NCBI GenBank assembly: GCA_020634755.1
Contig: JACKBC010000016.1
Span: 1 to 64,000, forward strand
Reading direction: 5' to 3'
DNA from: Caldilineaceae bacterium
GTDB taxonomy: Bacteria; Chloroflexota; Anaerolineae; Caldilineales; Caldilineaceae
Length of the DNA stretch: 64,000 nucleotides
Shown: one piece after another, positions 16,586-27,158 of the stretch
How the letters are laid out: every line of letters begins with the position of its first letter
Numbering within the stretch: position 1 is the stretch's first letter
Notes under the pieces: model-generated
Seen by the model: the letters and a program-made list of their open reading frames with translations, nothing else
What the model was told of the DNA's origin: nothing
Databases searched by the model: none
Program-made: the position numbers and the translations under genes

Positions 16586-17865
16586 CGGTTGCCAATATCC
16601 TTGCGATAAAAAGCTTCGTTAAATTGAATGCGCGCCACGCCATCATAAGCGCGCAACGCCGCCGCGCGCACGCTATTGCCCAACGCGGTTACATTGAGCA
16701 CCCGCCCACCGTCCGTTAGGAGACGGTTCTGGTTATATTTTGTGCCGGCGCTCACTTTTGTGCCGGCGTGGAAGACTAAGCACTTAATGGCCTCGGCGCG
16801 CTCAACGCCATAAATATCTACGCCCACGGGATATTCACGCGGATAGCCAGGCGCAGCCATGACAATCGTCACTGCTGCCATTGCACTCCATTCCGGCTCG
16901 ATCTCAGCCAAGCGGCCTTCCATACAGGCCAGCATAATTTCGACCAGATCGCTCTCCAGCAGCGGCAACACCACCTGCGTCTCCGGGTCGCCAAAGCGGC
17001 AGTTAAATTCCAGCACTTTGGGTCCGTCGTCGGTCAACATGAGACCGGCATAGAGCACCCCTACGTAGCGCATGCCCTCCGCCTTTAAACCATCCAAAGT
17101 CGGGCGAAACACTTGGCGACCCACCTGCTCCAACAGCGCGGGCGTGGTCAGCGGGGAAGGCGTAAACGCGCCCATGCCGCCCGTATTGGGCCCCCGGTCG
17201 CCGTCCAACAGCCGCTTGTGATCCTGCGCCGGCGGCATAATGTGAAACGTTTCGCCGTCGCAAAAGGCCAATACAGAAAGCTCGCGCCCCCGCAGCCGCT
17301 CTTCAATGAGCACGGTTTCACCCGCCGCGCCAAAACGCTTTTCCAGCAACATCTGGCGCACAATCAGCGCCGCTTCCTCACGCGTCTCCGGCAGCAGCAC
17401 GCCTTTGCCGGCGGCCAGACCGCTGGCCTTGATCACCACCGGCTCTTCATCCTGCGTGCGCAGATAGCGCATGGCGTCGTCAAATTCGGTGAAACTTTGG
17501 GCATGGGCCGTGGGAATCTGATGGCGCACCATAAATTCTTTGGAAAACTCTTTAGAACCTTCCAATTGCGCGGCCGCCCCACTGGGGCCAAAGACGCGCA
17601 AACCCGCCGCTTCAAATAGATCGGTCACGCCCGCGGCCAGCGGCACTTCTGGCCCCACCACCGTCAAATCGATGGCTTGCGCCACGGCAAAGTCACGCAG
17701 CTGGGTCAGCGCGTCGGCCGCGATCTCTACATTCTCACACTTTTCCAGCCGCGCCGTCCCGCCATTGCCCGGCGCCACAAAAAGCCGCTCTACGCGCGGC
17801 GACTGCACCAATTTCCAGGCCAGCGCGTGCTCGCGCCCGCCGGAACCGATGAGTAGTACGTTCAC
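16582..17865 (-). CDS. purD: Phosphoribosylamine--glycine ligase
   Basis: GAR synthetase: joins 5-phosphoribosylamine and glycine using ATP, step 2 of IMP synthesis. ATP-grasp enzyme of 427 residues beginning MNVLLIGSGGREHALAWKL. VVIKASGLAAGKGVLLP is the ATP-grasp lid, and GDRGPNTGGMGAFTPSP and EFNCRFGDPETQVVLPLLESDL are diagnostic PurD blocks. The stop overlaps the purM start. Upstream, 274 bases with a nested inverted repeat separate it from purF. Confidence 0.95.
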   Translation of the reverse strand: MNVLLIGSGGREHALAWKLVQSPRVERLFVAPGNGGTARLEKCENVEIAADALTQLRDFAVAQAIDLTVVGPEVPLAAGVTDLFEAAGLRVFGPSGAAAQLEGSKEFSKEFMVRHQIPTAHAQSFTEFDDAMRYLRTQDEEPVVIKASGLAAGKGVLLPETREEAALIVRQMLLEKRFGAAGETVLIEERLRGRELSVLAFCDGETFHIMPPAQDHKRLLDGDRGPNTGGMGAFTPSPLTTPALLEQVGRQVFRPTLDGLKAEGMRYVGVLYAGLMLTDDGPKVLEFNCRFGDPETQVVLPLLESDLVEIMLACMEGRLAEIEPEWSAMAAVTIVMAAPGYPREYPVGVDIYGVERAEAIKCLVFHAGTKVSAGTKYNQNRLLTDGGRVLNVTALGNSVRAAALRAYDGVARIQFNEAFYRKDIGNR

Positions 17866-17960
17866 AGAGAAAACCCCTTTGTATTTACGATGTACGATTT
17901 ACGAGGGTATGTTCGTTTGCGAAATTGGTTGGGTGACTTGAAGCTCGATGATAATTAAGC

Positions 17961-18038
17961 GTTCAAAAATAAGTTGGCTACCAAACCTGTCAGGTCTCGC
18001 AGACCGGACAGGTTTAAATCTACAAGTTATTTTTGAAC
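17961..18038. repeat. Nested inverted repeat between purD and purF
   Basis: Outer arms GTTCAAAAATAA (17961-17972) and TTATTTTTGAAC (18027-18038); inner hairpin AAACCTGTC/GACAGGTTT (17983-18015) with GGTCT/AGACC within it. The inner part is of the CCTGTCAGGTCT type that recurs in Chloroflexota intergenic regions. Possible attenuator or mRNA stabiliser. Confidence 0.55.
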
Positions 18039-18139
18039 GATGACTAAGCGAATTTTATCGGCAAAACTACGTTCGCATATCAGAGCCGCCATCACCGTAC
18101 AGCCAAATCGTAAATCATACATCTCAAATCGTACATCCT

Positions 18140-19561
18140 TTAATCGCCCCACATTTCGGCAAACTTCTCTTTTTCCTGCAATTCAATGGTGGTAATCGGC
18201 GTCATAAATGGGTATTCGCCGGTGAAACAGGCGTTGCAATAGCCGCTCGTGGCCGCCAGCGCCGACATCATGCCTTGGATGGAAAGATAGGCCAGCGAGT
18301 CAGCGCCGATGTGGGCGCGGATCTCCTCCAGGCTCTTGTGCGCGGCAATCAGCTCATCCTGGCTGGCCATATCGACTCCCATAAAACAGGGAAACTTAAT
18401 GGGCGGGCAGGCCACGCGCACATGCACTTCCGCCGCCCCCGCTTTGCGCAGCAATTGCAGCAGCGGCCCCGACGTATTGCCGCGCACAATCGAATCATCC
18501 ACCAGCACAATGCGCTTACCCTTTAGATTCTCTGGCAGCGGGTTAAACTTCATGGCCACGCCTACCTTGCGCAACTGGTCGGTAGGCTGGATAAAAGTGC
18601 GGCCAATATAGCGGCTTTTGATCAAGCCCTCGGTGTAGGGAATGTCGCTTTCCTGGGCATAGCCAATGGCGTGCGGCGTTCCCGAATCGGGTACAGCCAC
18701 CACGGCCTCAGCCGCCACCGGCGCTTCGCGGGCCAGCTGCCGCCCCAACTCCTGACGCACTTGATGCACCAGCTGACCATTAAAGACCGTATCGGGCCGC
18801 GCGAAATAGATCTGCTCAAAGGTGCAAAACGCCTTGTTCTGCGGCGGCGCCCCCTGCACGATCTCATAGCCATCTGCATCAATGCGCACAATTTCGCCCG
18901 GCTGGATTTCGCGTACGGTCTCGGCGCCAATGGTGGAAAACGCACAGCTTTCAGACGCAATGACGTAGCCATCATCGGGCAACTTGCCCAGCACCAATGG
19001 ACGCAGCCCCCACGGGTCGCGCACGCCATAAACCGCATCCCGCGTCAGAATGCCCAGCGTATACGCGCCCTCAGCCTTGGCCATAAAAATACGAATGCGC
19101 GTCAGCCAATCCCCACCAGCGCCGGCCAACAGGTGAATGATCACTTCACTATCGGTGGAAGACTGTAGCCCCACGCCCCGCTCCAGCAGCTCTCGCCGCA
19201 GTTGGGGCGAGTTGATCAAGTTGCCATTGTGGCAAACGGCCAGCGGGCCATTGAGCGTCTCCAAAATATAGGGCTGGGCGTTGCGCAGTTTCGCCGAACC
19301 AGTCGTTGAATAGCGGGTGTGGCCAATGCCCAAATGGCCACGCAAATGCGACAGATTCTCTTCATTAAAGACCTGCGACACCAGCCCCATCCCCTTGTGG
19401 ACGTGAGCAATGCGTCCGTCGCAGGTCACAATACCCGTCGCTTCCTGGCCGCGATGCTGCAACGCATACAGGGCAAAAAAGGTCATCGTCGCCACTTGAT
19501 GATTGGGCGCATAGATGCCAAACACGCCACATTCTTCACGCAATTTGTCGTCTGCGTACAT
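18140..19561 (-). CDS. purF: Amidophosphoribosyltransferase
   Basis: First committed enzyme of purine synthesis: PRPP plus glutamine to phosphoribosylamine. The N-terminal nucleophile Cys is in EECGVFGIYAP, after a short propeptide that would be cleaved; class II glutaminase motifs HTRYSTTGSA and NGNLINS follow. The PRPP loop is RIVLVDDSIVRGNTSG. FPCFMG and CNACFTGEYP supply Cys residues as in the Bacillus-type [4Fe-4S] enzymes. I prefer the ATG at 19561 (GAGGA upstream) over in-frame starts to 19597, because it gives the usual 10-residue propeptide. It follows the DUF3124 gene closely. Confidence 0.95.
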   Translation of the reverse strand: MYADDKLREECGVFGIYAPNHQVATMTFFALYALQHRGQEATGIVTCDGRIAHVHKGMGLVSQVFNEENLSHLRGHLGIGHTRYSTTGSAKLRNAQPYILETLNGPLAVCHNGNLINSPQLRRELLERGVGLQSSTDSEVIIHLLAGAGGDWLTRIRIFMAKAEGAYTLGILTRDAVYGVRDPWGLRPLVLGKLPDDGYVIASESCAFSTIGAETVREIQPGEIVRIDADGYEIVQGAPPQNKAFCTFEQIYFARPDTVFNGQLVHQVRQELGRQLAREAPVAAEAVVAVPDSGTPHAIGYAQESDIPYTEGLIKSRYIGRTFIQPTDQLRKVGVAMKFNPLPENLKGKRIVLVDDSIVRGNTSGPLLQLLRKAGAAEVHVRVACPPIKFPCFMGVDMASQDELIAAHKSLEEIRAHIGADSLAYLSIQGMMSALAATSGYCNACFTGEYPFMTPITTIELQEKEKFAEMWGD

Positions 19562-19597
19562 GGGAATAATCCTCGAAGTGTCTCTCTTCAACATCAA

Positions 19598-20131
19598 CTA
19601 TTCGAGCTGTCGAATGACGCGGCCGGGGCTGGTGAAAGAAATACCCTGCGCGCCTTCTGTGCTAATCATGACAGCTTCTACAATCGGTTCGTACACGGCC
19701 TCTTCAGCCACCCATTCCATAATAAAGTTGGAGCCCAGCCCGGCGCCCTGTTCACTGGAATCCACAAAAAATTCCAGCGAGGCAATCGGCCCCAACGTGC
19801 GCGGCTGCGTCAGAAATTCTTTGATCAACTGCCCTTGGGCGTCATAGTAGCGCACCGAGGTAATGACAATGGGATGATCAAAGTCTGTATTGTGAATGTG
19901 TAAAGTAACGGCCAATTTAACCGTTCTGTGACCGCTACCATAATAAACACCGGAATAGGCCGGAACAAAGATTGTTTGCCCGGTTGTCACATCTAAATCT
20001 TGCACCGACACACTTTCAACAGGCGTTGCCGTTGGCGGCGCTAGATTCTCAGCGTGCGAAGCGCAACCGCTCGCCAGCAGCATGGCGATAACAAGCGCCC
20101 ACCCTCGGCCAGATCGCACCCGCATAGGCAT
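19598..20131 (-). CDS. DUF3124 domain lipoprotein
   Basis: A 177-residue predicted lipoprotein: basic N-terminus, hydrophobic stretch and lipobox LASGC near residue 23. The mature part is a DUF3124 domain: TIFVPAYSGVYYGSGHR, then LHIHNTDFDHPIVITSVRYYD and a C-terminal GLGSNFIMEWVAEE. The function is unknown; the fold is predicted beta-rich and extracytoplasmic. It sits between purK (5 bases) and purF (36 bases), clearly inside the purine operon, although nothing ties it to purine chemistry. It may just be co-transcribed, or may act at the envelope in a nucleotide-linked role. Confidence 0.8.
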   Translation of the reverse strand: MPMRVRSGRGWALVIAMLLASGCASHAENLAPPTATPVESVSVQDLDVTTGQTIFVPAYSGVYYGSGHRTVKLAVTLHIHNTDFDHPIVITSVRYYDAQGQLIKEFLTQPRTLGPIASLEFFVDSSEQGAGLGSNFIMEWVAEEAVYEPIVEAVMISTEGAQGISFTSPGRVIRQLE

Positions 20132-20136
20132 CTCCC

Positions 20137-21309
20137 TTATGCTACCGGCAATCGCGCGCGCGCCTGCACAAGCCGCGCCATGAGTGGTTCAACGGCCGCC
20201 GTGGATTCGTCTGCCACGATTGTGCAATGCCCCATTTTGCGACCTGGGCGCGCCGCGGCTTTGCCGTACAAATGCAGCTTGCAGTTTGGTTCAGCCAGCA
20301 CCGTTTCCCATTTCGGTTCACCACTGTGCCACAAATCGCCCAGCAGATTGGCCATTACGGACGGGCGCAGCAACTCCGTGTTGCCCAGCGGCAAGCCGCA
20401 AATCGTGCGCAATTGCAGCTCAAACTGGCTGGTTAAACAGGCGTCAATGGTAAGATGACCAGAGTTGTGCGGACGCGGCGCCAGCTCATTGATCAACAGC
20501 TGATCATCGTCCGTCACGAAAAACTCAACGCAGAGCACACCCACCACCTCCAGCTTGGTCAGCACGTCGCAGGCTAGCGCAATGGCCTGTTGACGCACCT
20601 TATCACTCACCCGCGCCGGGGCAATGGAAAGATCCAAAATATGATTTTCGTGAATGTTTTCAATCACGCCAAAGTGGGCCAAATCACCGTTCAAGCCGCG
20701 ACCCGCCACCACCGATACTTCCTGCTTAAAAGGCACAAACGCCTCCAAAATCGCCGGCGCCTGGTTAATTTCCGCCCACGCTTGCGCCGCCTCGGCCGGT
20801 TGCATAATTTTGGCTTGCCCTTTGCCATCATAGCCAAAGGCCGCTGTTTTCAACACGGCAGGGCCGCCTAACGTTTCCAGCCCGCGCGTCAAATCCGCCA
20901 GGCTGTCAACGCGCCAAAAAGGGGTGACGGGGAGATCGTTTTGGGCCAAAAAGGTTTTCTCGCGCAGCCGGTTTTGGGCCGCATGCAACACATGCCCCCC
21001 GGGCCGCACTGGCGTCCCCACAGCCGTGGCCGCCGCCGCCACATCGGCCGCCACATTTTCAAACTCAAATGTCGCCACGTCAATAGCTCGGGCAAAACGG
21101 CGCACCGCCGCTAAATCGGCATACTCAGCCTGCACCACCCAATCGGCCACATCGCCCGCCGGGGAATGCTCTGCGTCGGGCGCAAAAACGGCAAAGCGAT
21201 AGCCCAAGGGCCGCGCCGCCAGCCCCAACATGCGCCCCAATTGGCCGCTGCCGAAAACGCCAATGGTCGCCCCAGGCATAATCATTCCTTGCTGTGTCAC
21301 GCTACTCAT
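20137..21309 (-). CDS. purK: 5-(carboxyamino)imidazole ribonucleotide synthase
   Basis: ATP-grasp enzyme that carboxylates AIR with bicarbonate to N5-[21 protein letters not shown] is the N-terminal PurK signature, [14 protein letters not shown] the ATP-grasp loop, and [24 protein letters not shown] the Mg-ATP site near the C-terminus. Length 390. The ATG overlaps the purE stop by four bases (ATGA), so PurE and PurK are translationally coupled, matching their successive reactions. Confidence 0.95.
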   Translation of the reverse strand: MSSVTQQGMIMPGATIGVFGSGQLGRMLGLAARPLGYRFAVFAPDAEHSPAGDVADWVVQAEYADLAAVRRFARAIDVATFEFENVAADVAAAATAVGTPVRPGGHVLHAAQNRLREKTFLAQNDLPVTPFWRVDSLADLTRGLETLGGPAVLKTAAFGYDGKGQAKIMQPAEAAQAWAEINQAPAILEAFVPFKQEVSVVAGRGLNGDLAHFGVIENIHENHILDLSIAPARVSDKVRQQAIALACDVLTKLEVVGVLCVEFFVTDDDQLLINELAPRPHNSGHLTIDACLTSQFELQLRTICGLPLGNTELLRPSVMANLLGDLWHSGEPKWETVLAEPNCKLHLYGKAAARPGRKMGHCTIVADESTAAVEPLMARLVQARARLPVA

Positions 21310-21824
21310 TGCTCAAGACTCAGCTCTTCCTGCAACACCTGCTCTGCTCGCTCTTGCCGAAACTGTTGCAGCGCCGTTCGCAATTCGGGCCGGATCGCGC
21401 CCAGGATGGATACGGCCAGCAGCGCGGCATTGGTGGCGCCGGCTTTGCCAATGGCCATGGTGGCGACCGGAACCCCGGCCGGCATCTGTACAATGGAGAG
21501 CAGCGAATCCAGCCCGTTGAGCGCTCGGCTCTGGATCGGCACGCCGACGACCGGCAGCAGCGTATGGCCGGCCACCATGCCGGGCAAATGGGCGGCGCCG
21601 CCCGCCCCGGCAATGATCACCTCCAGCCCGCGTCCTGCCGCCGCCGCCGCATATTCCACCATAAAATCGGGCGTACGATGCGCCGACACAATGCGGCACT
21701 CATGCGCCACGCCAAAACGCGTCAACATCTCCGCCGCCGCCTGCATGGTCTCCCAATCCGACTTGCTGCCCATGATGACGCCGACAAGCGGACGGACGCC
21801 GACGAGGGGTTGTAGGGTGGACAT
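21306..21824 (-). CDS. purE: N5-carboxyaminoimidazole ribonucleotide mutase
   Basis: Class I PurE, which converts N5-CAIR to CAIR. The substrate loop [14 protein letters not shown], then SAHRTPD (catalytic His) and [17 protein letters not shown] are all intact. Length 172. It pairs with PurK, confirming the two-step bacterial route instead of the class II AIR carboxylase. A long hairpin (21858-21916) separates it from purC upstream. Confidence 0.95.
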   Translation of the reverse strand: MSTLQPLVGVRPLVGVIMGSKSDWETMQAAAEMLTRFGVAHECRIVSAHRTPDFMVEYAAAAAGRGLEVIIAGAGGAAHLPGMVAGHTLLPVVGVPIQSRALNGLDSLLSIVQMPAGVPVATMAIGKAGATNAALLAVSILGAIRPELRTALQQFRQERAEQVLQEELSLEQ

Positions 21825-21857
21825 CTTCTTGCTCCTCTACGACATTTGTTCGAATGC

Positions 21858-21916
21858 AGTAGAGGAGTGGCGGAGTAGAGGAGTTGAGCTTTCCTCTACT
21901 TCGCCACTCCTCTACT
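21858..21916. repeat. Long hairpin between purC and purE
   Basis: AGTAGAGGAGTGGCGGAGTA (start of the left arm, 21858 on) is mirrored by a right arm ending at 21916, about 25 bp with one G-T position and an 8-base loop. The right arm overlaps the last codons and the stop of purC. It may slow or terminate transcripts between purC and purE, or protect an mRNA end. Confidence 0.55.
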
Positions 21917-22852
21917 CCGCCACTCTTCTAGATTTCGCGCAATCCGCGCCGCCACGGGCGTCTCGCCCCGCTCAAATGCCCGCCCCGTCAACAGCTCATA
22001 TGTGCGGATGTAGCGCTGCGAAAGCTCATTGGCCAGTTCGGCGGGCAGCGGCATGGGGTCACCGTCACCGCGGTAGCCTTGCGCCGCATAGTAGAGCCGC
22101 ACATATTCTTTATCAAAGTTCTCGGGCTCCTGGCCGGCGGCCTTGCGCGCCGCATAGGTATCGGCAATCCAGAAGCGGCTGGAATCAGGCGTGTGCACTT
22201 CATCGATGAGCACCAGGTCACCGTTGGGCGTCAAGCCAAACTCATACTTGGTATCCACCAGAATCAACCCGGCGCGGCGGGCAATCTCTTGGCCGCGCTG
22301 GAAAATGGCAATGGCCGCCTCGCTTACTCGCCGCCACAGTGCGGCCTCTACCAGCCCCAGGCTAACCGCTTGGGCATTGGTAATGCGCTCATCGTGACCG
22401 CCATCGCTGGCTTTGGTGGTGGGGGTAATGATGGGGGCGGGCAAGGCCTCGTTCTTTTGCAGGCCGTCGGGAAAATCGATGCCATAAATGTTGCGTTCAC
22501 CTTGGCTGTAGCGATACCAGAGCGCCGTGCTGGTGACGCCGGTAATGTAGCCGCGCACCACCACTTCCACCGGCAGCGGCGTACAAACTTGCGCCACCGT
22601 CACATTGGGGTCCGGCGCTTCTACAAAATGGCTGCCGATAATATCCGCCAGCTGGCTAAACCAGAAGGCCGAAAGCTGGTTGAGCACCTGCCCCTTCCAC
22701 GGCACCAGCCCCAAAATGCGGTCAAACGCCGACAGCCGGTCCGTGGTGATCAGAACCAACTTGTCATCCACACGGTAAATGTCGCGCACCTTGCCGCTAG
22801 TTTTTGGGCCCAAAAAGGGCAAATTTACGCTGCTGAGTGTTTGTGAATCCAT
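21896..22852 (-). CDS. purC: Phosphoribosylaminoimidazolesuccinocarboxamide synthase
   Basis: SAICAR synthetase: joins aspartate to CAIR. The N-terminal GKVRDIYRVDDKLVLITTDRLSAFD and the middle VEVVVRGYITG are PurC signatures; LVDTKYEFG and VLIDEVHTPDSSRFW carry the ATP/Mg site. At about 318 residues it is the long form. The start is set at ATG 22852 instead of the TTG at 22864; neither has a strong Shine-Dalgarno. It follows purQ after a 14-base gap. The C-terminal codons lie inside a hairpin. Confidence 0.93.
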   Translation of the reverse strand: MDSQTLSSVNLPFLGPKTSGKVRDIYRVDDKLVLITTDRLSAFDRILGLVPWKGQVLNQLSAFWFSQLADIIGSHFVEAPDPNVTVAQVCTPLPVEVVVRGYITGVTSTALWYRYSQGERNIYGIDFPDGLQKNEALPAPIITPTTKASDGGHDERITNAQAVSLGLVEAALWRRVSEAAIAIFQRGQEIARRAGLILVDTKYEFGLTPNGDLVLIDEVHTPDSSRFWIADTYAARKAAGQEPENFDKEYVRLYYAAQGYRGDGDPMPLPAELANELSQRYIRTYELLTGRAFERGETPVAARIARNLEEWRSRGVAK

Positions 22853-22866
22853 CTCGTTTCTCAAAG

Positions 22867-23655
22867 TTAAATTCTGATTGTTCCAACCATCGCTTTGAAG
22901 AGGGCTAACCCCAATTGACCCCCACCGCCCAACGGGTTTTGCACCGCATCAATGTGATCCTCAGGGTGCGGCATGAGACCGAGCACATTGCCTTTTGCGT
23001 TGCAAATGCCCGCCACGTCACCTACCGAACCATTGGGGTTGAGCGGATAACGTCCATTGGCAGGCTGACCCGCCGCGTCCACATAGCGCAGCGCCACCAG
23101 ATTCTCGGCTTCCAACTGGGCCAGCGTGGCCGCATCTTGCACTTGAAAATTGCCTTCGCCATTGGCCACGGGGCAAAAGATCAGCTCATCAATCGCGCTC
23201 AAAAAGCCGGCCCGCGCTTGCGCATTCACCGCCAAATGCACCCACCGACACTCAAAGCGCCCCGACGCGTTCTCCGTCAACGTCACCGCGCGCGCCGCCG
23301 TGTCCTGTCTCCCTACTTCCTTCTCCCTACTCCCCAACAACCCCGCCTTCACCAGCACCTGAAACCCATTGCAAATGCCCAGCACCGGTTTGCCGCTTTC
23401 GACAAATTCGCGCAGCTCATCTTCAAAATAGACCTGCATGTCCAGCGCCATGCGCGTGCCCGCGCCCAGCGCATCGCCATACGAAAAGCCGCCGGGAATC
23501 AGCAGCATCTGGTAATCGCGCATGTTGCGCTCGCCCGCGCGCAACCGGTTAATGTGCACAATGTCCGGCGCACCGCCCGCCAGTTCGCAGGCGCGCGCGG
23601 CTTCTTCATCGCGATTAATGCCAGAGGCGTGGAGGATTAGGATAGAAGGATTCAT
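22867..23655 (-). CDS. purQ: Phosphoribosylformylglycinamidine synthase, glutaminase subunit
   Basis: Class I glutamine amidotransferase that supplies ammonia to PurL for FGAR to FGAM. The nucleophile Cys is in [17 protein letters not shown] and the His-Glu pair in LMPHPEDH near the end. [15 protein letters not shown] is the PurQ oxyanion region. Length 262. It lies directly downstream of purL, with 176 bases between them that include two GTGCGTCGCAC palindromes. Confidence 0.94.
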   Translation of the reverse strand: MNPSILILHASGINRDEEAARACELAGGAPDIVHINRLRAGERNMRDYQMLLIPGGFSYGDALGAGTRMALDMQVYFEDELREFVESGKPVLGICNGFQVLVKAGLLGSREKEVGRQDTAARAVTLTENASGRFECRWVHLAVNAQARAGFLSAIDELIFCPVANGEGNFQVQDAATLAQLEAENLVALRYVDAAGQPANGRYPLNPNGSVGDVAGICNAKGNVLGLMPHPEDHIDAVQNPLGGGGQLGLALFKAMVGTIRI

Positions 23656-23831
23656 GGGTATTTACGATCTCAGAATTACGATTTACGAATTGGTCTGCTT
23701 GACGAATTGACTTGTGCGTCGCACCGGTCGCAGATGCTTTTGGCGTGCAGCCACTTTCTTGACTGGTGCGTCGCACACGGCTGGCGAATGAATCTGCTCG
23801 TAGACCCGCGAGCGACGCTCGTGCGTCATAC

Positions 23832-26681
23832 TTACCACTTCCAAGCAGACACCAACGCATCGACGGCCAGATCTATGACGGCATCACCGGCGGCGCCGCG
23901 CGCTACCATCTGCGGTTCCGCCGTCACCCGTCCTAGCTGCACCAGCGGCTGACCGGCCAATTGCGCTTCCAAGTGGGTGGCGTCTTCAGGACGTACCTCC
24001 AACAGCAGACGGCCATTGGATTCGCTGAAAAGTTCGGACACGTTAGAAACTTGTCCCACAAGCTGCACATTCGCGCCCAGGCGGCCGGCCAAACACATTT
24101 CGGCCAGCGCCACGGCCAGCCCACCCTCACTCAAATCATGGCAGGCGCGGATGAGCCCGGCGCGCATGGCGGCGTGTAACTGACCATAGCGCGCCAGCGG
24201 TTTGGCAGGCATTTGCGGCGGCTGCCCACCGGCATAGTCCAAATGGGCATAGAGCAGCGAGCCGCCCAATTCGTCATGCGTTTCGCCCAGTAAATAGATC
24301 AAATTGCCCGACTCTTTAAAATCGGCGGTGGTGCGGCAGTGCAGATCGGGCGCAATGCCAATGGCGGAAATCAGCAGCGTCCCCGGAATGGGCTGGCCAT
24401 TGAATTCGTTATAGAGGCTGTCCTTGCCCGAAATAAAGGGCGCGCCATAGGCCAATGCAGCATCGTAGCAGCCCTGACAGGTACGCACCAGCGCGCCCAG
24501 CCTGTCCGGCAGCGTGGGGTTGCCCCAGCAGAAGTTGTCCAAAATGGCGATTTGGGTAGGGTCGGCGCCCACGGCCACGGCGTTGCGGAACGCCTCGTCC
24601 ACGGCGCTGACGGCCATGGCGTACGGGTCGCAGCGGCCCAGCAGCGGGTTGATGCCCACGCTTAGCGTAAAGGCTTTGTCGTGTTGCCACGTACCCAGCG
24701 GCTTGAGCAGCGCGGCGTCGGCTGGACCATCCATCTGCGGGCCGGTCAGCGGGCGCACCAGCGTACCGCCGCGCACTTCATGGTCATACTGGCGGATGAT
24801 CTCTTCTTTGCTGGCCACGTTGGGATGGGCCAGCAGCGCCAACAGCGTCGCATTCAGATCGGCCGGCGTCGGCGGCGCACTTTCAGATGCAGCGGGCGCT
24901 TGCCAGACGGCGTCCAGGTGGCGCTGTGGAATGCCGTCGTGCAAGAAGTGCATGGGTAGATCGGCCACAACGTCGCCATTGTAGCGCACGCACAGCTCGC
25001 CTTGGCCGGTAAAATGACCCAACACGCTCACTTCCACTTCCCACAGCTCAGCCAATTCCTGCAAGCGCGGCAACTTAGCGCGCGGCACGGCCAGCACCAT
25101 GCGTTCCTGCGCCTCGGAAAGCCAAATTTCCCACGGCGTCAAGCCCGGATATTTGAGCGGCGCATTGGTCAGCTCAATATCCACCCCCAGCGTCGAGCCC
25201 ATTTCGCCCACGGCCGAGGAAAAGCCGCCGGCCCCACAGTCGGTAATGGCCGTATAAAGTTGTTCATCACGCGCCGTTTCAATCAGTTCCAGCACGCCTT
25301 TTTCAGTAATGGGGTCGCCGATCTGCACGGCGCTGCCGGTGGTTTCAGCCGTGTCGTGGGTCAATTCGGCAGAGGAGAAGGTGGCGCCATGCAGACCATC
25401 GCGCCCGGTGCGCCCACCCACGGCCACCACCAGATCGTCCACCTGTGGCGCCGTGGGATGACTGCCGCGCGGCAGCAAGCCCACGCAGCCGCAAAAGACC
25501 AGCGGGTTGCCCAGATAGCCGGCATCATAAATCACGGCGCCGTTGACGGTGGGCAACCCCAACTTGTTACCATAGTCGCCAATGCCGGCCACCACGCCAT
25601 GCGCAATGCGCTGCGGGTGCAGCACGCCCTCGGGCACCTGATCATGGGGAAAATCCTGCGGACCAAAGCAGAGCACGTCGGTGCAGCCAATGGGGCGCGC
25701 CGAGACGCCGATAATGTCGCGCACCACGCCGCCAATGCCGGTGTTAGCGCCGCCAAAGGGCTCTAGCGCCGAGGGGTGATTGTGGGTTTCCACCTTAAAG
25801 GCCAAATCATATTGGTCGTCAAAGGCAATAATGCCGGCGTTGTCCACAAAGGCCGAATGCAGCCACGCTGGATACACGGCATTGGTGGCGGCGCGGATGT
25901 AGGTCTTGAGCAGTCCATCAATATCGCTGTGCTCAACGGCGTTGCCATGGGCATCTTGCTGGACAAAATTGATGCGGGCGCGGAACGTTTTATGCACACA
26001 ATGTTCAGACCAGGTTTGGGCCAGCGTCTCCAGCTCCACATCGGTGGGGTCGCGCTGCATCTCAACATAAAAATCCTGGATCGCGCGCATTTCGGCCAGA
26101 TCCAGCGAGAGCAGACGCGTGCGGCTCAAAGTGGTCAACGCATCGGCGGCCAATTCGCGGATGGGCACGCGCTCGACCAGATGGCTGGCGGTTGCACTTT
26201 GGCCAAATTGCGGATGAATCGGCCCCAAGCTGAAATGCTCGACCGTCTCATTACAAAGCAGCTTTTGCGCCAACCGCCGCAGATCGGCGTTGCTCAGTGC
26301 GCCGCTCAATTCGTAGCGAGTGGCGGTGGCGACTTCGCAGGTGGGCATACCCAATTCGGCCATGCCGCGCACCAGCTCGCGGGCGGTCACATCGGTCACG
26401 CCCGGACGCAGGGCCACCTCCACCACGGCGGTATTCTTCAGCTCGTGGGCGCTGGGAGCGTCATCCGCACCCGCCACCCACGAGGCCTCTTCCGTAACAG
26501 GGTCAGCCAAAAGAAAGGCACAGAGCCTGGAGATAGACTCTGTGCCGGGATTTTCAGCCAGAAAATAGAGTTTGGCGATGCGACAAGACCGCAAGCCCTG
26601 GATATCCAGCGCCCTGGCGTTGCTAAGCACGCTTTGGCAGGTTGCGGTGTGTCTGCCATAGACGGTGATTCGGATTGTCAT
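23832..26681 (-). CDS. purL: Phosphoribosylformylglycinamidine synthase, large subunit
   Basis: ATP-dependent amidation of FGAR to FGAM, step 4. At 949 residues it is longer than small PurL (about 740) and shorter than the fused 1,300-residue form: the N-terminal 170 residues look like two PurS-like halves ([10 protein letters not shown]..., and [19 protein letters not shown]), followed by a linker ([30 protein letters not shown]) and two AIRS-like halves. [16 protein letters not shown] and [17 protein letters not shown] are intact, as is [15 protein letters not shown]. The glutaminase is separate (PurQ). It is the first gene of the purine cluster on the minus strand. Confidence 0.94.
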   Translation of the reverse strand: MTIRITVYGRHTATCQSVLSNARALDIQGLRSCRIAKLYFLAENPGTESISRLCAFLLADPVTEEASWVAGADDAPSAHELKNTAVVEVALRPGVTDVTARELVRGMAELGMPTCEVATATRYELSGALSNADLRRLAQKLLCNETVEHFSLGPIHPQFGQSATASHLVERVPIRELAADALTTLSRTRLLSLDLAEMRAIQDFYVEMQRDPTDVELETLAQTWSEHCVHKTFRARINFVQQDAHGNAVEHSDIDGLLKTYIRAATNAVYPAWLHSAFVDNAGIIAFDDQYDLAFKVETHNHPSALEPFGGANTGIGGVVRDIIGVSARPIGCTDVLCFGPQDFPHDQVPEGVLHPQRIAHGVVAGIGDYGNKLGLPTVNGAVIYDAGYLGNPLVFCGCVGLLPRGSHPTAPQVDDLVVAVGGRTGRDGLHGATFSSAELTHDTAETTGSAVQIGDPITEKGVLELIETARDEQLYTAITDCGAGGFSSAVGEMGSTLGVDIELTNAPLKYPGLTPWEIWLSEAQERMVLAVPRAKLPRLQELAELWEVEVSVLGHFTGQGELCVRYNGDVVADLPMHFLHDGIPQRHLDAVWQAPAASESAPPTPADLNATLLALLAHPNVASKEEIIRQYDHEVRGGTLVRPLTGPQMDGPADAALLKPLGTWQHDKAFTLSVGINPLLGRCDPYAMAVSAVDEAFRNAVAVGADPTQIAILDNFCWGNPTLPDRLGALVRTCQGCYDAALAYGAPFISGKDSLYNEFNGQPIPGTLLISAIGIAPDLHCRTTADFKESGNLIYLLGETHDELGGSLLYAHLDYAGGQPPQMPAKPLARYGQLHAAMRAGLIRACHDLSEGGLAVALAEMCLAGRLGANVQLVGQVSNVSELFSESNGRLLLEVRPEDATHLEAQLAGQPLVQLGRVTAEPQMVARGAAGDAVIDLAVDALVSAWKW

Positions 26682-27158
26682 CTTGATTCTTAAAACTTAC
26701 GCAAGCACCGCGCAAAAAGCACTCAGGGTGAATGGACCTATATGAGCCATCCACGGGCGCCACGTCAGCTATGATTCTTTTAGAACTTATGCAGGCCCAA
26801 ACCGCACATCATGTTTATTTTGAGTTACTTTGAGCGTACTTTGGCCAGGTCGCGGCGCTGCACGAGTCGCAATTTTCGGGTTAGATTGGGCAACTAACTC
26901 ATTATCAGTACACCGCAATGGTGTTGGCGATCTAGGCCTCGGTCTCGATGGTTAAATCCGACGCTACCTCTTGCCGTTGCGATCTATTGAATATCTTTAA
27001 TAGGCTATCATGGCCGCAGCATGAATGCAAAAATGGATGTGGATAATCGACGATTCAGAATGCAAAGGGATTGATGATACAATGGGGAAACGTCATTGAA
27101 TAGGGAGAGGGATCAGATACACACACCTTTTCCCCCTGGCAACAAAAAGGAGAAACCC
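26682..27158. other. Divergent intergenic region purL / aldo-keto reductase
   Basis: About 480 bases. It holds half-copies of the ACTTACGCA element next to the purL start (26696-26707) and one complete 80-bp palindromic element (26908-26987). No purine riboswitch or PurR-like operator was recognised. No small gene is supported. Confidence 0.4.
26908..26987. repeat. 80-bp palindromic repeat element, copy 2
   Basis: Starts GTACACCGCAATGGTGTTGG and ends CCGTTGCGATCTATT, an inverted relative of the start. Same length as the other five copies. It lies in the purL/aldo-keto reductase divergent spacer. Confidence 0.8.

Noticed and set aside
15418..16609. Plus-strand frames opposite purM and purD
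   Set aside because: Shadows of recognised purine genes.
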